Positions 33,492 to 41,135 of a stretch of 64,000 nucleotides of DNA are shown here, in pieces. Each line of letters begins with the position of its first letter. Position 1 is the first letter of the stretch. The notes under the pieces were generated by a model. That model was not told where the DNA came from, ran no database searches, and worked only from the letters and a program-made list of their open reading frames with translations. Origin of the DNA: Palauibacter sp965207805 (GTDB taxonomy: Bacteria; Gemmatimonadota; Gemmatimonadetes; Palauibacterales; Palauibacteraceae); the NCBI GenBank assembly GCA_965207805.1, contig OZ242312.1, positions 868,001 to 932,000 of the forward strand, read 5' to 3'. The position numbers and the translations under genes were made by a program.

Positions 33492-34991
33492 ATGGACCTG
33501 CTGACGATCGCCGTCTTCGGTTACCCGCTCGTCCTCATCGGGATCGGCGTGTGGCGCTCCAGGCAGATCAAGAGCCACGCGGACTTCATGGTGGCGGGCC
33601 GGAACGTCCCGGTGGCGCTCCTCGTCGGGACTCTCATCTGCACCTGGATCGGATCGGGCTCGCTCTTCGGCGGGGCCGGGCTGGCCTACCGCACGGGGAT
33701 CGCGGAGCTGTGGTTCTCCTTCGGCGCCTGGGTCGGGCTCCTGGTCGCCTTCTACCTGGCGCCCCGCGTGCGCTCGATCGCGAAGTACACCGTCCCGGAC
33801 CTCCTCGAACAGCGCTACAACGCGGCGGCGCGGGTCCTCGGCACGGTCGCGATCATCCTGGCCTACGTCACGATCGCCGCCTACCAGTTCCGGGGTGGCG
33901 GCTGGATCCTGAGCATCGTCACCGACGGCGCGATCTCTCCGACGACCGGGATGATCATCACCTGCGTCACGATCGTCGCGTTCACGGCGCTCGCCGGGAT
34001 GGTGTCGATCGTCTCCGTCGATCTCCTGAACGGGATCATCATCACCCTCGGCATCATCATCGGTCTCCCCTATCTCGTCCTCTCCAACGGCGGCGTGGGC
34101 GCCATCGCGGCCGGGCTGCCGGAGCAGCACCTCACGGTGCTCGGGGGGCACAACGTCCTCTGGGTCATCGGCGTCGCGATGCCCACCTTCCTGCTCATCC
34201 TGGGCGAGAGCGGGATGTACCAGAAGTTCTTCTCCGCCAAGGACGCGGGGTCGGCCAAGAAGGCCGTGGTCGGCATGTTCATTGGGGTCGTCTTCATCGA
34301 GACGACGCTGGCCCTGATCGCGATCGTGGGGCGGGCGGTCTTCCCGGAACTCGCCGACCCGGAGCAGGTGTCGCTGGTCGGTCGCGCCGCGTCGGAGACG
34401 ATCATCCTTCACATCGCCGCCAACGGCCTGCCGATCATCGGGGGCGCGATTCTCCTCGCCGCAGCGGTCGCGATCGTGCTCTCGACCGGGAACACCTTCC
34501 TGCTCGTGCCCTCGACCAACGTGAGCCGGGATCTCTACGAACGCTTCGTGGATCCGGACGCGAGCGAAGGGCGGAAGCTGGCGTTGCAGCGCCTCTGCGT
34601 CGTCCTGTTCGGCGGGTTGGGACTCGTGCTGCTGACGCAGTTCGACACGGTACTCGCGATGGCGCTCTACGCGTACTCGCTCGTCGGCGCGAGCCTCACG
34701 CCGGCGCTCCTGGCGGCCTTCCTCTGGCGCCGCGTGACGCCGCAGGGAGGGGTGGCGTGTATCGCGGGCGGACTCGGGAGCATCGTGGGGATCGCGCTCC
34801 TGTCGCGGTTCGGCGTGAACTTCACGGCCACGATCGGGGGGACCGCGTTCGACTTCGCTTCGAGCGACTACATCGTGATCCCCGGCGTCCTCATCTCGCT
34901 CGGACTTCTGATCGTCGTGAGCCTCCTCACACCGCCGTCGCCCGAGGAGAAGTGGCGGCCCTTCTTCCAGGAGAATCCCGGGAGGCTCTGA
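33492..34991 (+). CDS. Sodium:solute symporter (SSS family)
   Basis: This 499-residue protein has about 13 membrane helices. YPLVLIGIGVWRSRQIKSHADFMVAGRN matches the SSS start (shown in parts: residues 11-38), and WIGSGSLFGGAGLAYRTG, FTALAGMVSIVSVDLLNG and LSTGNTFLLVPSTNVSRDLY are family core regions. It uses the sodium gradient to import a small organic solute, perhaps an amino acid, sugar or carboxylate; the substrate cannot be read. AAAGGGG precedes the ATG, which lies 3 nt after the coiled-coil gene. Confidence 0.92.
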   Translation: MDLLTIAVFGYPLVLIGIGVWRSRQIKSHADFMVAGRNVPVALLVGTLICTWIGSGSLFGGAGLAYRTGIAELWFSFGAWVGLLVAFYLAPRVRSIAKYTVPDLLEQRYNAAARVLGTVAIILAYVTIAAYQFRGGGWILSIVTDGAISPTTGMIITCVTIVAFTALAGMVSIVSVDLLNGIIITLGIIIGLPYLVLSNGGVGAIAAGLPEQHLTVLGGHNVLWVIGVAMPTFLLILGESGMYQKFFSAKDAGSAKKAVVGMFIGVVFIETTLALIAIVGRAVFPELADPEQVSLVGRAASETIILHIAANGLPIIGGAILLAAAVAIVLSTGNTFLLVPSTNVSRDLYERFVDPDASEGRKLALQRLCVVLFGGLGLVLLTQFDTVLAMALYAYSLVGASLTPALLAAFLWRRVTPQGGVACIAGGLGSIVGIALLSRFGVNFTATIGGTAFDFASSDYIVIPGVLISLGLLIVVSLLTPPSPEEKWRPFFQENPGRL

Positions 34992-35004
34992 GCCTCGCGC
35001 TCCC

Positions 35005-35023
35005 GGGCGGCTGCGCGTCGCCC
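35005..35023. terminator. Hairpin between the symporter and the K+ channel genes
   Basis: GGGCG at 35005-35009 pairs with CGCCC at 35019-35023 around a 9-nt loop, in the 54-nt convergent gap. Short stem, no U-tract; tentative. Confidence 0.25.
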
Positions 35024-35045
35024 ACGCCGGGCTCCGCTTCGGAGG

Positions 35046-36110
35046 TCAGCTCAGGACGTCGCGCAGTTCGTCGAAGCTGGACCGAGGTCCGAGCACCACG
35101 AGATCGTCGCCGGCCCGCAGCTTCTCGTTGGGCCCCGGGTTGTAGACGAACCCCTCGGCGTCGCCGCCCCGTTCCCTTCCGCGCTGGATCGCGACGACGA
35201 GCAGGCCGGTTCTGGCCTGGATCTTCGCCTCGGCGAGGGTGAGTCCGGCGACCTCGGAGGACTCCGGCACGGACACCTGCTCCAGGAGAAGCCCGATGCC
35301 GCCGGCGTCGCCGGGGGTGTCGAAGTCGACGAAGAGCGTGAGGTCGGGCCGCAGGACGAGCGAGGCCATCTGGATGCCGCCCGTCGAGTTGGGGGTGACG
35401 ACGCGGTCGGCGCCGGCCTTCTTGAGCTTGCTCACCGCGTCCTCGGAACGCGCCCGCCCCACGATCGTCAAGTCCGGGTTCAGTTCGCGCGCCACCAGAC
35501 ACACGAATGCGTTGTCGGTGTCCGCGCTCAGCGAGGCGATGAGTCCGCGCGCCCGCTCGATCCCCGCCGCCACGAGCGCGTCGTCAGCGGTGGCATCCCC
35601 TTCGATGACGAGCGCGTCGGGGTCGATCCGGCGTGCCTCCTCGATCTGCGCGGGGTCGCTTTCGATGGCGACGTACGGGGTTCCGCGCGTGGCGAGCCTC
35701 TTCAGCGCGGCCAGGCCTGTGCGGCCCGCCCCGCACAGGATCACATGGTCCCTGCGGCGGTCGATCCTCTTCATCGTTCTTCGTCTCTTGAGTGACTGGG
35801 TCAGGTCCATCTCGACGAGGGTGGCGGTGATGAGGGCGAACCAGATCGCGAGCGTGACGATGCCGCCCGCGATCATGAAACTCGCGAAGATGCGGCCGCC
35901 GTCCGTGAGCGTCCGGATTTCGCCGTACCCGACCGCCGAGACCGTGATCACGGTCATGAAGAATGCGTCCGACAGGCTGTATTCGGGCATGAGGGCGAAG
36001 CCGACCGTCCCGATGATCGTGAGACTCACCGTGAAGACGACGGCCCCGAGGAGGCGGCCTTCGAACCGGCTGAAGTCGAACAGGTGCCGGATGAGACTCA
36101 TCCGGCTCAT
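35046..36110 (-). CDS. Potassium channel with RCK (TrkA-N/TrkA-C) domains
   Basis: This 354-residue protein has two membrane helices flanking a pore loop with selectivity filter SAVGYGEI, then an RCK NAD-binding domain (HVILCGAGRTGLAALKRL) and a TrkA-C-like domain near the end (EVAGLTLAEAKIQA). It should form a ligand-gated K+ channel. The filter ends in Glu instead of the usual Asp, which other prokaryotic channels also have. The ATG at 36110 overlaps the stop of the DbpA-domain gene by 4 nt, so the two are translationally coupled. Confidence 0.9.
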   Translation of the reverse strand: MSRMSLIRHLFDFSRFEGRLLGAVVFTVSLTIIGTVGFALMPEYSLSDAFFMTVITVSAVGYGEIRTLTDGGRIFASFMIAGGIVTLAIWFALITATLVEMDLTQSLKRRRTMKRIDRRRDHVILCGAGRTGLAALKRLATRGTPYVAIESDPAQIEEARRIDPDALVIEGDATADDALVAAGIERARGLIASLSADTDNAFVCLVARELNPDLTIVGRARSEDAVSKLKKAGADRVVTPNSTGGIQMASLVLRPDLTLFVDFDTPGDAGGIGLLLEQVSVPESSEVAGLTLAEAKIQARTGLLVVAIQRGRERGGDAEGFVYNPGPNEKLRAGDDLVVLGPRSSFDELRDVLS

Positions 36111-37810
36111 CGCGCCCCGCGGTCCAGGCGCGCGACGACCTGGCGCCCCTTGATCCGGCTGCCGTCGAGGCCGCGGACCACGGCGTCGGCCGCCAGCGAA
36201 TCGATGTCGACGAGCGTGAAGTTCTGCCGGATGTCGATGCGCCCGATCTGTCCGCCGGCAACGGAAGTTTCGCCCGTGATCGCGCCGACGAGGTCGCCGG
36301 GGCCCGCGCCGTCGCGCTTCCCGACGCCGACGAAGACCTTGGTCCAGGTGGGGCGAGTCGCGCGCCGGGCGCTCCTGTCGGGGTGTGCGGCCGCGGTTTC
36401 GCTCGGCGGCGCGTCGCCGGGTGCGGCCTCCCGCACCCGGGCGGCCGGCCGGTCCGCCGCCCGGAGGAGTCCGGCGAGGGCGGCGGCGACGCGCGCGGCG
36501 CCGTGTTCCTGCATGAGAGGGGCCAGGAGGAGCGCGCCGGCCGCGAGGTCCTGCTGCTCCAGCGCGCTGGAGACGCGGGCCCGGAAGGCGGCCACGTCGT
36601 CCAGGAGCGCGGGATCGGCGGACTCGGCCAGCGGTGCGACCCGCAGCCCGGCCCGCGACGCCGTCAGTTCGAGCTGCCGTTCGTGCAGGGAGTCGACGAT
36701 GGCGTAGCAGCGCTCGGCGGCGGCGGCCGCGCGGGCGAGGGGCTCCGGCGTCGGCGGCAGTTCGAACGCGACGGCATGGGCACCGGCGTCGACCTCGCCC
36801 CACGCCCCGACCCGCACCGTCGTGCCGTCGTCGGTTTCGGCCGCGCCGCCATCGCCTTCGGTCGGGCCGCCGTCGGCTTCGGCCCCGGCGACGCGCAGCC
36901 CGGCGAGCGAGAGCGCGGCGCTCACGTCCGCGACGGCTGCGGGGGCCGTCTCGACGCTGGCGCCGGCCGCCGCGCCGGCCCGCGTGATGTCGTGAAGCAA
37001 TTCGGCCAGGCGGGCCAGCCGGCCCTCGCGCGTCGCCCGGCTCGCGACGGCGATCGGACCGCCCGCCGCGCGGCCGGCCTCCGGCTCCCCGGCCCGCGGC
37101 TCGGCAAACAGTTCGTTCGGCCACCGGCGCGCGCGAGGCAGCCAGCGCTCGATCAGCTCGTCGAACGCCGCATCCCTGGCGTGGGTCGTCGCGATCCGAC
37201 GGGCCCCATCGCCTGAGGCCTGCACCACGGCCTCGACGGCGGCCCACGCCGGCTCGAGCGCACGCACGTCGTCGAGGACCAGAGTGCACAGCGCCCCCGC
37301 CGGGATGTCGCCCCTTCTCACGCCTTCCAGCAGGACGGCCGGAGGCCCGACGAGGATCGGGGCCCGCCCAATCGCCCCGGCGGCGGCGCCCGGCGCGACG
37401 ACGACCTCGTGCCCGCCCGCCCGCACGGCGGCGTGCATGCGCGACGCGCAGCGCCGCGCGCGGTCCACGGTTGCGGTAAGCACGAAGGCGCGTCCCCCCG
37501 CCTCGCCGGCGGCAAGATCCCGCACGGCGGCGGCCGCGTAGAGCGGGGCGAGGCCCGCACCCTCGGCGGCGATGAGCGCGAGGTGGCGCCCGCGCTCGAT
37601 CGCGCCCGAGAGGCTCTCGAGCGCTTCCGGCGGCGACGGGGCCGTGCCCGCCGCGGGCTCCGACTGGTTCTGGTTCAAGCGCGGGATCCCGAAGAACGAA
37701 ATTGGACAAGGGGTCGTGCGCGGGCCTTCGCCCAGCGGTGGGAAGGTACGCAAGCCGTCCGCCCGTCCAAAGTGGACCCGGCCCCCAGGCTCCCGCGGCG
37801 GTCGTGTCAC
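36107..37810 (-). CDS. Degenerate DEAD-box-like protein with intact DbpA RNA-binding domain
   Basis: This protein has 567 residues from GTG 37810; a TTG at 37678 would give 523. The C-terminal 75 residues (TWTKVFVGVGKRDGAGPGDL to RIKGRQVVARL) form a good DbpA/CsdA-type RNA-binding domain. The N-terminal part resembles a RecA-like helicase domain by layout, but Walker A is lost (IAAEGAGLAPL), the DEAD motif reads LVLDDVRAL, the SAT motif reads ATTHARD and no HRxGR motif is visible. It is Ala/Arg-rich. It probably binds RNA without helicase activity. It is coupled to the K+ channel gene. Confidence 0.7.
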   Translation of the reverse strand: MTRPPREPGGRVHFGRADGLRTFPPLGEGPRTTPCPISFFGIPRLNQNQSEPAAGTAPSPPEALESLSGAIERGRHLALIAAEGAGLAPLYAAAAVRDLAAGEAGGRAFVLTATVDRARRCASRMHAAVRAGGHEVVVAPGAAAGAIGRAPILVGPPAVLLEGVRRGDIPAGALCTLVLDDVRALEPAWAAVEAVVQASGDGARRIATTHARDAAFDELIERWLPRARRWPNELFAEPRAGEPEAGRAAGGPIAVASRATREGRLARLAELLHDITRAGAAAGASVETAPAAVADVSAALSLAGLRVAGAEADGGPTEGDGGAAETDDGTTVRVGAWGEVDAGAHAVAFELPPTPEPLARAAAAAERCYAIVDSLHERQLELTASRAGLRVAPLAESADPALLDDVAAFRARVSSALEQQDLAAGALLLAPLMQEHGAARVAAALAGLLRAADRPAARVREAAPGDAPPSETAAAHPDRSARRATRPTWTKVFVGVGKRDGAGPGDLVGAITGETSVAGGQIGRIDIRQNFTLVDIDSLAADAVVRGLDGSRIKGRQVVARLDRGAR

Positions 37811-37899
37811 GTTGACGGCGGCTCGGAGGCGCGTCTAACGTCACCACCAGTTCGCCGTGGCCGTCCGGCGCGCTCTCCCCCGATGACCTCCAGTACGAG

Positions 37900-39252
37900 G
37901 TGACAGCAATTTCTGCAGTCGGAGCCCTGGAGGCGATTCAGGCCTGGGTATGGGGCGTGCCCCTCATCATCCTTCTCCTCACCACCGGCCTCGTCTACAC
38001 GCTGCTGCTGCGCGGCCTCCAGTTCCGCCGCTTGGGGCACGCGCTCTGGCTGGCGCTCGTCAAGCGCCGCGAACCGGAGGGCGAGGGCGACATCTCGCAT
38101 TTCCAGGCGCTCATGACCGCGCTGGCCGCAACGGTCGGCACGGGGAACATCGTGGGGGTCGCGACGGCCATCGGCGCGGGCGGCCCGGGCGCGCTCTTCT
38201 GGATGTGGGTGACGGGCCTCCTCGGGATGGCGACGAAGTACGCAGAAGCCGTGCTCGGTGTTCGCTACCGGGAGACGGACGCCCGGGGCGAGAAGGCGGG
38301 CGGCCCCATGTACTACCTCGAGCACGGTCTCGGCCGGGGTCCGCTCGGCCGGGGCCTGGCGATCGCCTTCGCTCTCTTCGCGACCCTCGCGGCCTTCGGG
38401 ATCGGCAACGGCGTCCAGTCACAGGCCGTCGCGGACGCGATGAACGAGTCGTTCAACGTGCCGCACTGGGTCATGGGACTCGTCACGGCGGCGGCCGTCG
38501 GCCTCGTCATCATCGGGGGGATCCGGTCCATCGGGCGCGTAGCGAGCGTCATCGTGCCCGCGATGATCGTCCTCTACATGGGGGTCGCCGGTCTCGTCCT
38601 CATCTCCAACGCGGCCGAGATCCCCGCTGCTTTCCGGCTCGTATTCGAGCACGCATTCGGGGGGCGCGCGGTGGCTGGCGGAGCCCTCGGCTACACCGTG
38701 CTCCAGGCGATGCGCTTCGGCGTCGCGCGGGGGATCTTCTCCAACGAATCCGGGCTCGGGACGGGCGCCATCGCCGCCGCGGCGGCGCAGACGCGCGAAC
38801 CGGTGCGGCAGGCCCTCGTCTCCATGACGCAGACGTTCATCGACACCATCGTCGTCTGCACCCTGACGGGACTCGCGATCCTCACGACGGGGGCGTGGCA
38901 GTCGGGGGCCGAGGGCGCGAACATGACGCAACTGGCCTTCGACACGAGCCTGCTCGCGGGCGCCGGGGACATCGTGGTCGCCCTCGGCCTCGCGACCTTC
39001 GCCTTCAGCACGATGCTCGGGTGGTCCTACTACGGAGAACGGAGCTTCGCCTACCTCTTCGGCGAACGCGTGATCCGTCCCTATCGACTGGTGTTCGTGC
39101 TCGTGGTCGGGCTCGCGGCCGTCGTGCAACTGGATATCGTGTGGCTGATCTCCGACATCCTCAACGGACTCATGGCGGCGCCGAACCTGGTGGGACTCCT
39201 GCTCCTGTCAGGCGTCGTCTGGCGAGAGACGCGGAGCTACTTCAACCGCTAG
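37900..39252 (+). CDS. agcS: Sodium:alanine/glycine symporter (AGCS family)
   Basis: This 450-residue protein has about 10-11 membrane helices and AGCS signatures: ATVGTGNIVGVATAIGAGGPG, GPMYYLEHGL, ARGIFSNESGLGTG, and TMLGWSYYGERSFAYLFG. It imports alanine or glycine with Na+. The start GTG at 37900 follows CGAGG directly. A tiny ATG...TGA reading frame (37883-37903) overlaps the start but is only six codons. It is divergent from the DbpA-domain gene. Confidence 0.93.
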   Translation: MTAISAVGALEAIQAWVWGVPLIILLLTTGLVYTLLLRGLQFRRLGHALWLALVKRREPEGEGDISHFQALMTALAATVGTGNIVGVATAIGAGGPGALFWMWVTGLLGMATKYAEAVLGVRYRETDARGEKAGGPMYYLEHGLGRGPLGRGLAIAFALFATLAAFGIGNGVQSQAVADAMNESFNVPHWVMGLVTAAAVGLVIIGGIRSIGRVASVIVPAMIVLYMGVAGLVLISNAAEIPAAFRLVFEHAFGGRAVAGGALGYTVLQAMRFGVARGIFSNESGLGTGAIAAAAAQTREPVRQALVSMTQTFIDTIVVCTLTGLAILTTGAWQSGAEGANMTQLAFDTSLLAGAGDIVVALGLATFAFSTMLGWSYYGERSFAYLFGERVIRPYRLVFVLVVGLAAVVQLDIVWLISDILNGLMAAPNLVGLLLLSGVVWRETRSYFNR

Positions 39253-39263
39253 CGTAGCGTCCC

Positions 39264-39284
39264 CCGGCGGGCTGCTAGCCGCGG
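39264..39284 (-). repeat. TAGCAGCCC motif copy at the ubiquitin-like gene 3' end
   Basis: On the minus strand this contains GGCTAGCAGCCCGCCGG. The TAG is the stop codon of the ubiquitin-like gene. Together with GCTAGC at 39248-39253 it can also form a hairpin (GCTAGC at 39274-39279), which could serve as a terminator after agcS. Confidence 0.45.
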
Positions 39285-39550
39285 AAGGGGGGGTAGTGGC
39301 CGAGGTCGTAGGCCCGGATCGAGAGGACGCCGTGCGACCCGATCCCCACATCGGCGAGCGTGCGCGTCTCATCGCGGATGCGGCGCTCGGCGAACTCCGT
39401 GTAGAAGTCGGCGGGGTCGTCCGACGAGCGCTGGAGCATGGCGCGGATGCCGAAGGCCTTGGCGTCGGCGACGGTCGTGTCGGCCGGCAGTTCGGCCACG
39501 TGCTCGAGCCAGCGGTCGGGCATGATGAGGCGAACCGTGATGGCGTTCAT
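39275..39550 (-). CDS. Small ubiquitin-like (beta-grasp) protein
   Basis: This 91-residue protein has the pattern of a ubiquitin-like beta-grasp: ITVRLIMPDRWLEHVAELP (first hairpin), TTVADAKAFGIRAML (helix) and DETRTLADVGIGSHGVLSI (the ubiquitin-like strand region), then RAYDLGHYPPFRG. It ends in Gly but not in the Gly-Gly of thiol-carrying proteins. Relatives include YukD-type proteins. Its role is unknown. GGGGAG lies 4 nt before the ATG at 39550, so the longer GTG start at 39592 is less likely. Confidence 0.6.
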   Translation of the reverse strand: MNAITVRLIMPDRWLEHVAELPADTTVADAKAFGIRAMLQRSSDDPADFYTEFAERRIRDETRTLADVGIGSHGVLSIRAYDLGHYPPFRG

Positions 39551-39594
39551 GCGGCTCCCCGTGACGGCTTCAGCGCCGGCTTCAGTGGTCACCC

Positions 39595-39858
39595 TCAGTG
39601 GACGTTGCGGAGGGTGTAGAGGAAACGCTTCGCGAGGTCGGTGACGTCGAGGCCCACGACGCGGTCGGTCTCCACGCGGACGTTCGTGTGGCCGCCCGCC
39701 CGGTCGACCGCAAGGCGGGCCCGACCGATCTCCCCGGCGAAGGTAACGGATGCGTCGGTCTCCTCGTGAACCTGAAGCCTGGAGTGCTCGCCGAAGAAGC
39801 TCTTCGCGCGGTCGAGGACATCTTCCGGGGACAGGTCGGTGATCGTGACGTATCGCAT
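39595..39858 (-). CDS. Small conserved-looking protein, unknown function
   Basis: This 87-residue protein starts RYVTITDLSPEDVLDRAK and continues with alternating strands (ASVTFAGEIGRARLAVDRAG, TNVRVETDRVVGLDVTDL), so a compact alpha/beta fold is likely. No family is recognised. It is 44 nt upstream of the ubiquitin-like gene on the same strand and may be co-transcribed with it. Confidence 0.6.
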   Translation of the reverse strand: MRYVTITDLSPEDVLDRAKSFFGEHSRLQVHEETDASVTFAGEIGRARLAVDRAGGHTNVRVETDRVVGLDVTDLAKRFLYTLRNVH

Positions 39859-39922
39859 GTGGATTCCGGTTCGGCCAGCGGGTCCGGGGACGGCTCCGGC
39901 GATGCGGAACGTCCTCGAGCGG

Positions 39923-39940
39923 GGCGCAAGATCTTGCGCC
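39923..39940. promoter_or_regulatory. Perfect 18-bp palindrome, candidate operator
   Basis: GGCGCAAGATCTTGCGCC is a perfect 18-bp inverted repeat without a loop. It lies in the 166-bp divergent region between the two small minus-strand genes and the aminotransferase-serA unit. No binding protein can be assigned from the sequence. Confidence 0.6.
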
Positions 39941-40024
39941 TCCAGCGGTCCGTCAACCGAAGGCGGCGCGAGCCTCCCGCGAACGATTGGCGACAGGCCT
40001 CCGGGAGCGATACCATCTCCCGCC

Positions 40025-41125
40025 ATGAACCCGCCAATCTCGTTCGGCCGCTTCTTTCTGCCCGGCCCGACCGAAGTTCCCCCGGATCTGTTCGACGCCA
40101 TGCGGCGACCCGTCGTCGGACACCGGAGCGCCGAGGTCTCGGGCCTGATCGAAGCGATGCAGCCGTCCGCGTCGCGACTCTTTCGGACGTCGCGTCCGGT
40201 GTATCTCTCGACCTCGTCCGCCACCGGCATGATGGAAGCGGCGATCACGAACCTCACGCGCCGCCGCGTGCTCTGCCTCACGAACGGGTCGTTCAGCAAG
40301 CGGTTCCACGCGATCGCCGAAGCGACGGGGCGCCCCGCAGACGCGCTCGAAGCGGAGTGGGGCGAGCCGAACCTGCCGGAGCGGCTGCACAACGCGCTCG
40401 CCGCGGCGCCCGGCCGGTACGACCTCGTGACCGTCGTCCACTCGGAGAGTTCGACCGGCGTCCTCAATCCGCTGGAGGAACTCGCCGCCGTCGTCCACGA
40501 GTTCGACGACGTGCTGATCGCCGTCGATACGGTCTCGTCCCTGGCAGGGGCGCCGGTGAAGACGGACGAGTGGGGACTCGACTTCGTCCTCACGGGGTCG
40601 CAGAAGGCGGTGGCGCTGCCGCCGGGCCTCGCGCTGGCCGTCGCGTCCGAGCGGGCGCTCGCCCGCGCGAGGGAGGTCGAACACCGCGGCTTCTACTTCG
40701 ACATCCTCAAGTTCGAGAAGAACCTCGAGCGCTGGCAGACGCCGAATACTCCGGCGGTCTCGCTCCTCTTCGCTCTCGCACGGCAGTTGGACCGGATGAT
40801 GGAGGAAGGGCTGGAGGCGCGCTGGGCGCGTCACGATGCCATGGCGCGCCGGACGTACGAATGGGTGGACCAAACAGCCGCGCGAACGGGCCGGCCGTGG
40901 CGCGTGCTCGCGCCGGAAGGCTACCGTTCGCCCTGCGTAACGGTCATCATGCTTCCGGATGGTCTGACGGGTCCGGAAGTCGTCTCCCGCGCGCTGACGC
41001 ACGGATACACGGTGGCGGCGGGCTACGGACCCTTGAAACAGCCGTCGTTCCGGATCGGACACATGGGCGAACACACGCTCGACGAACTGGAAGCGCTTCT
41101 CGCCGTCCTCGACGAAGTCCTGTAA
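40025..41125 (+). CDS. Class V aminotransferase, probable phosphoserine transaminase role
   Basis: This 366-residue PLP enzyme of the alanine-glyoxylate/serine aminotransferase group shows FFLPGPTEVPPDLFDAM, VHSESSTGVLNPLEELA, AVDTVSSLAGAP and the PLP-lysine motif TGSQKAVALPPGLAL. Because serA follows 10 nt later, it most likely converts 3-phosphohydroxypyruvate to phosphoserine in place of SerC. A GGGAG/CTCCC hairpin (40003-40021) ends just before the ATG at 40025, which has no close Shine-Dalgarno sequence. Confidence 0.88.
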   Translation: MNPPISFGRFFLPGPTEVPPDLFDAMRRPVVGHRSAEVSGLIEAMQPSASRLFRTSRPVYLSTSSATGMMEAAITNLTRRRVLCLTNGSFSKRFHAIAEATGRPADALEAEWGEPNLPERLHNALAAAPGRYDLVTVVHSESSTGVLNPLEELAAVVHEFDDVLIAVDTVSSLAGAPVKTDEWGLDFVLTGSQKAVALPPGLALAVASERALARAREVEHRGFYFDILKFEKNLERWQTPNTPAVSLLFALARQLDRMMEEGLEARWARHDAMARRTYEWVDQTAARTGRPWRVLAPEGYRSPCVTVIMLPDGLTGPEVVSRALTHGYTVAAGYGPLKQPSFRIGHMGEHTLDELEALLAVLDEVL

Positions 41126-41135
41126 GCGAGACGCC

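Noticed and set aside
37883..37903. Six-codon frame overlapping the agcS start
   Set aside because: Could be a leader peptide, but nothing beyond its position supports it.
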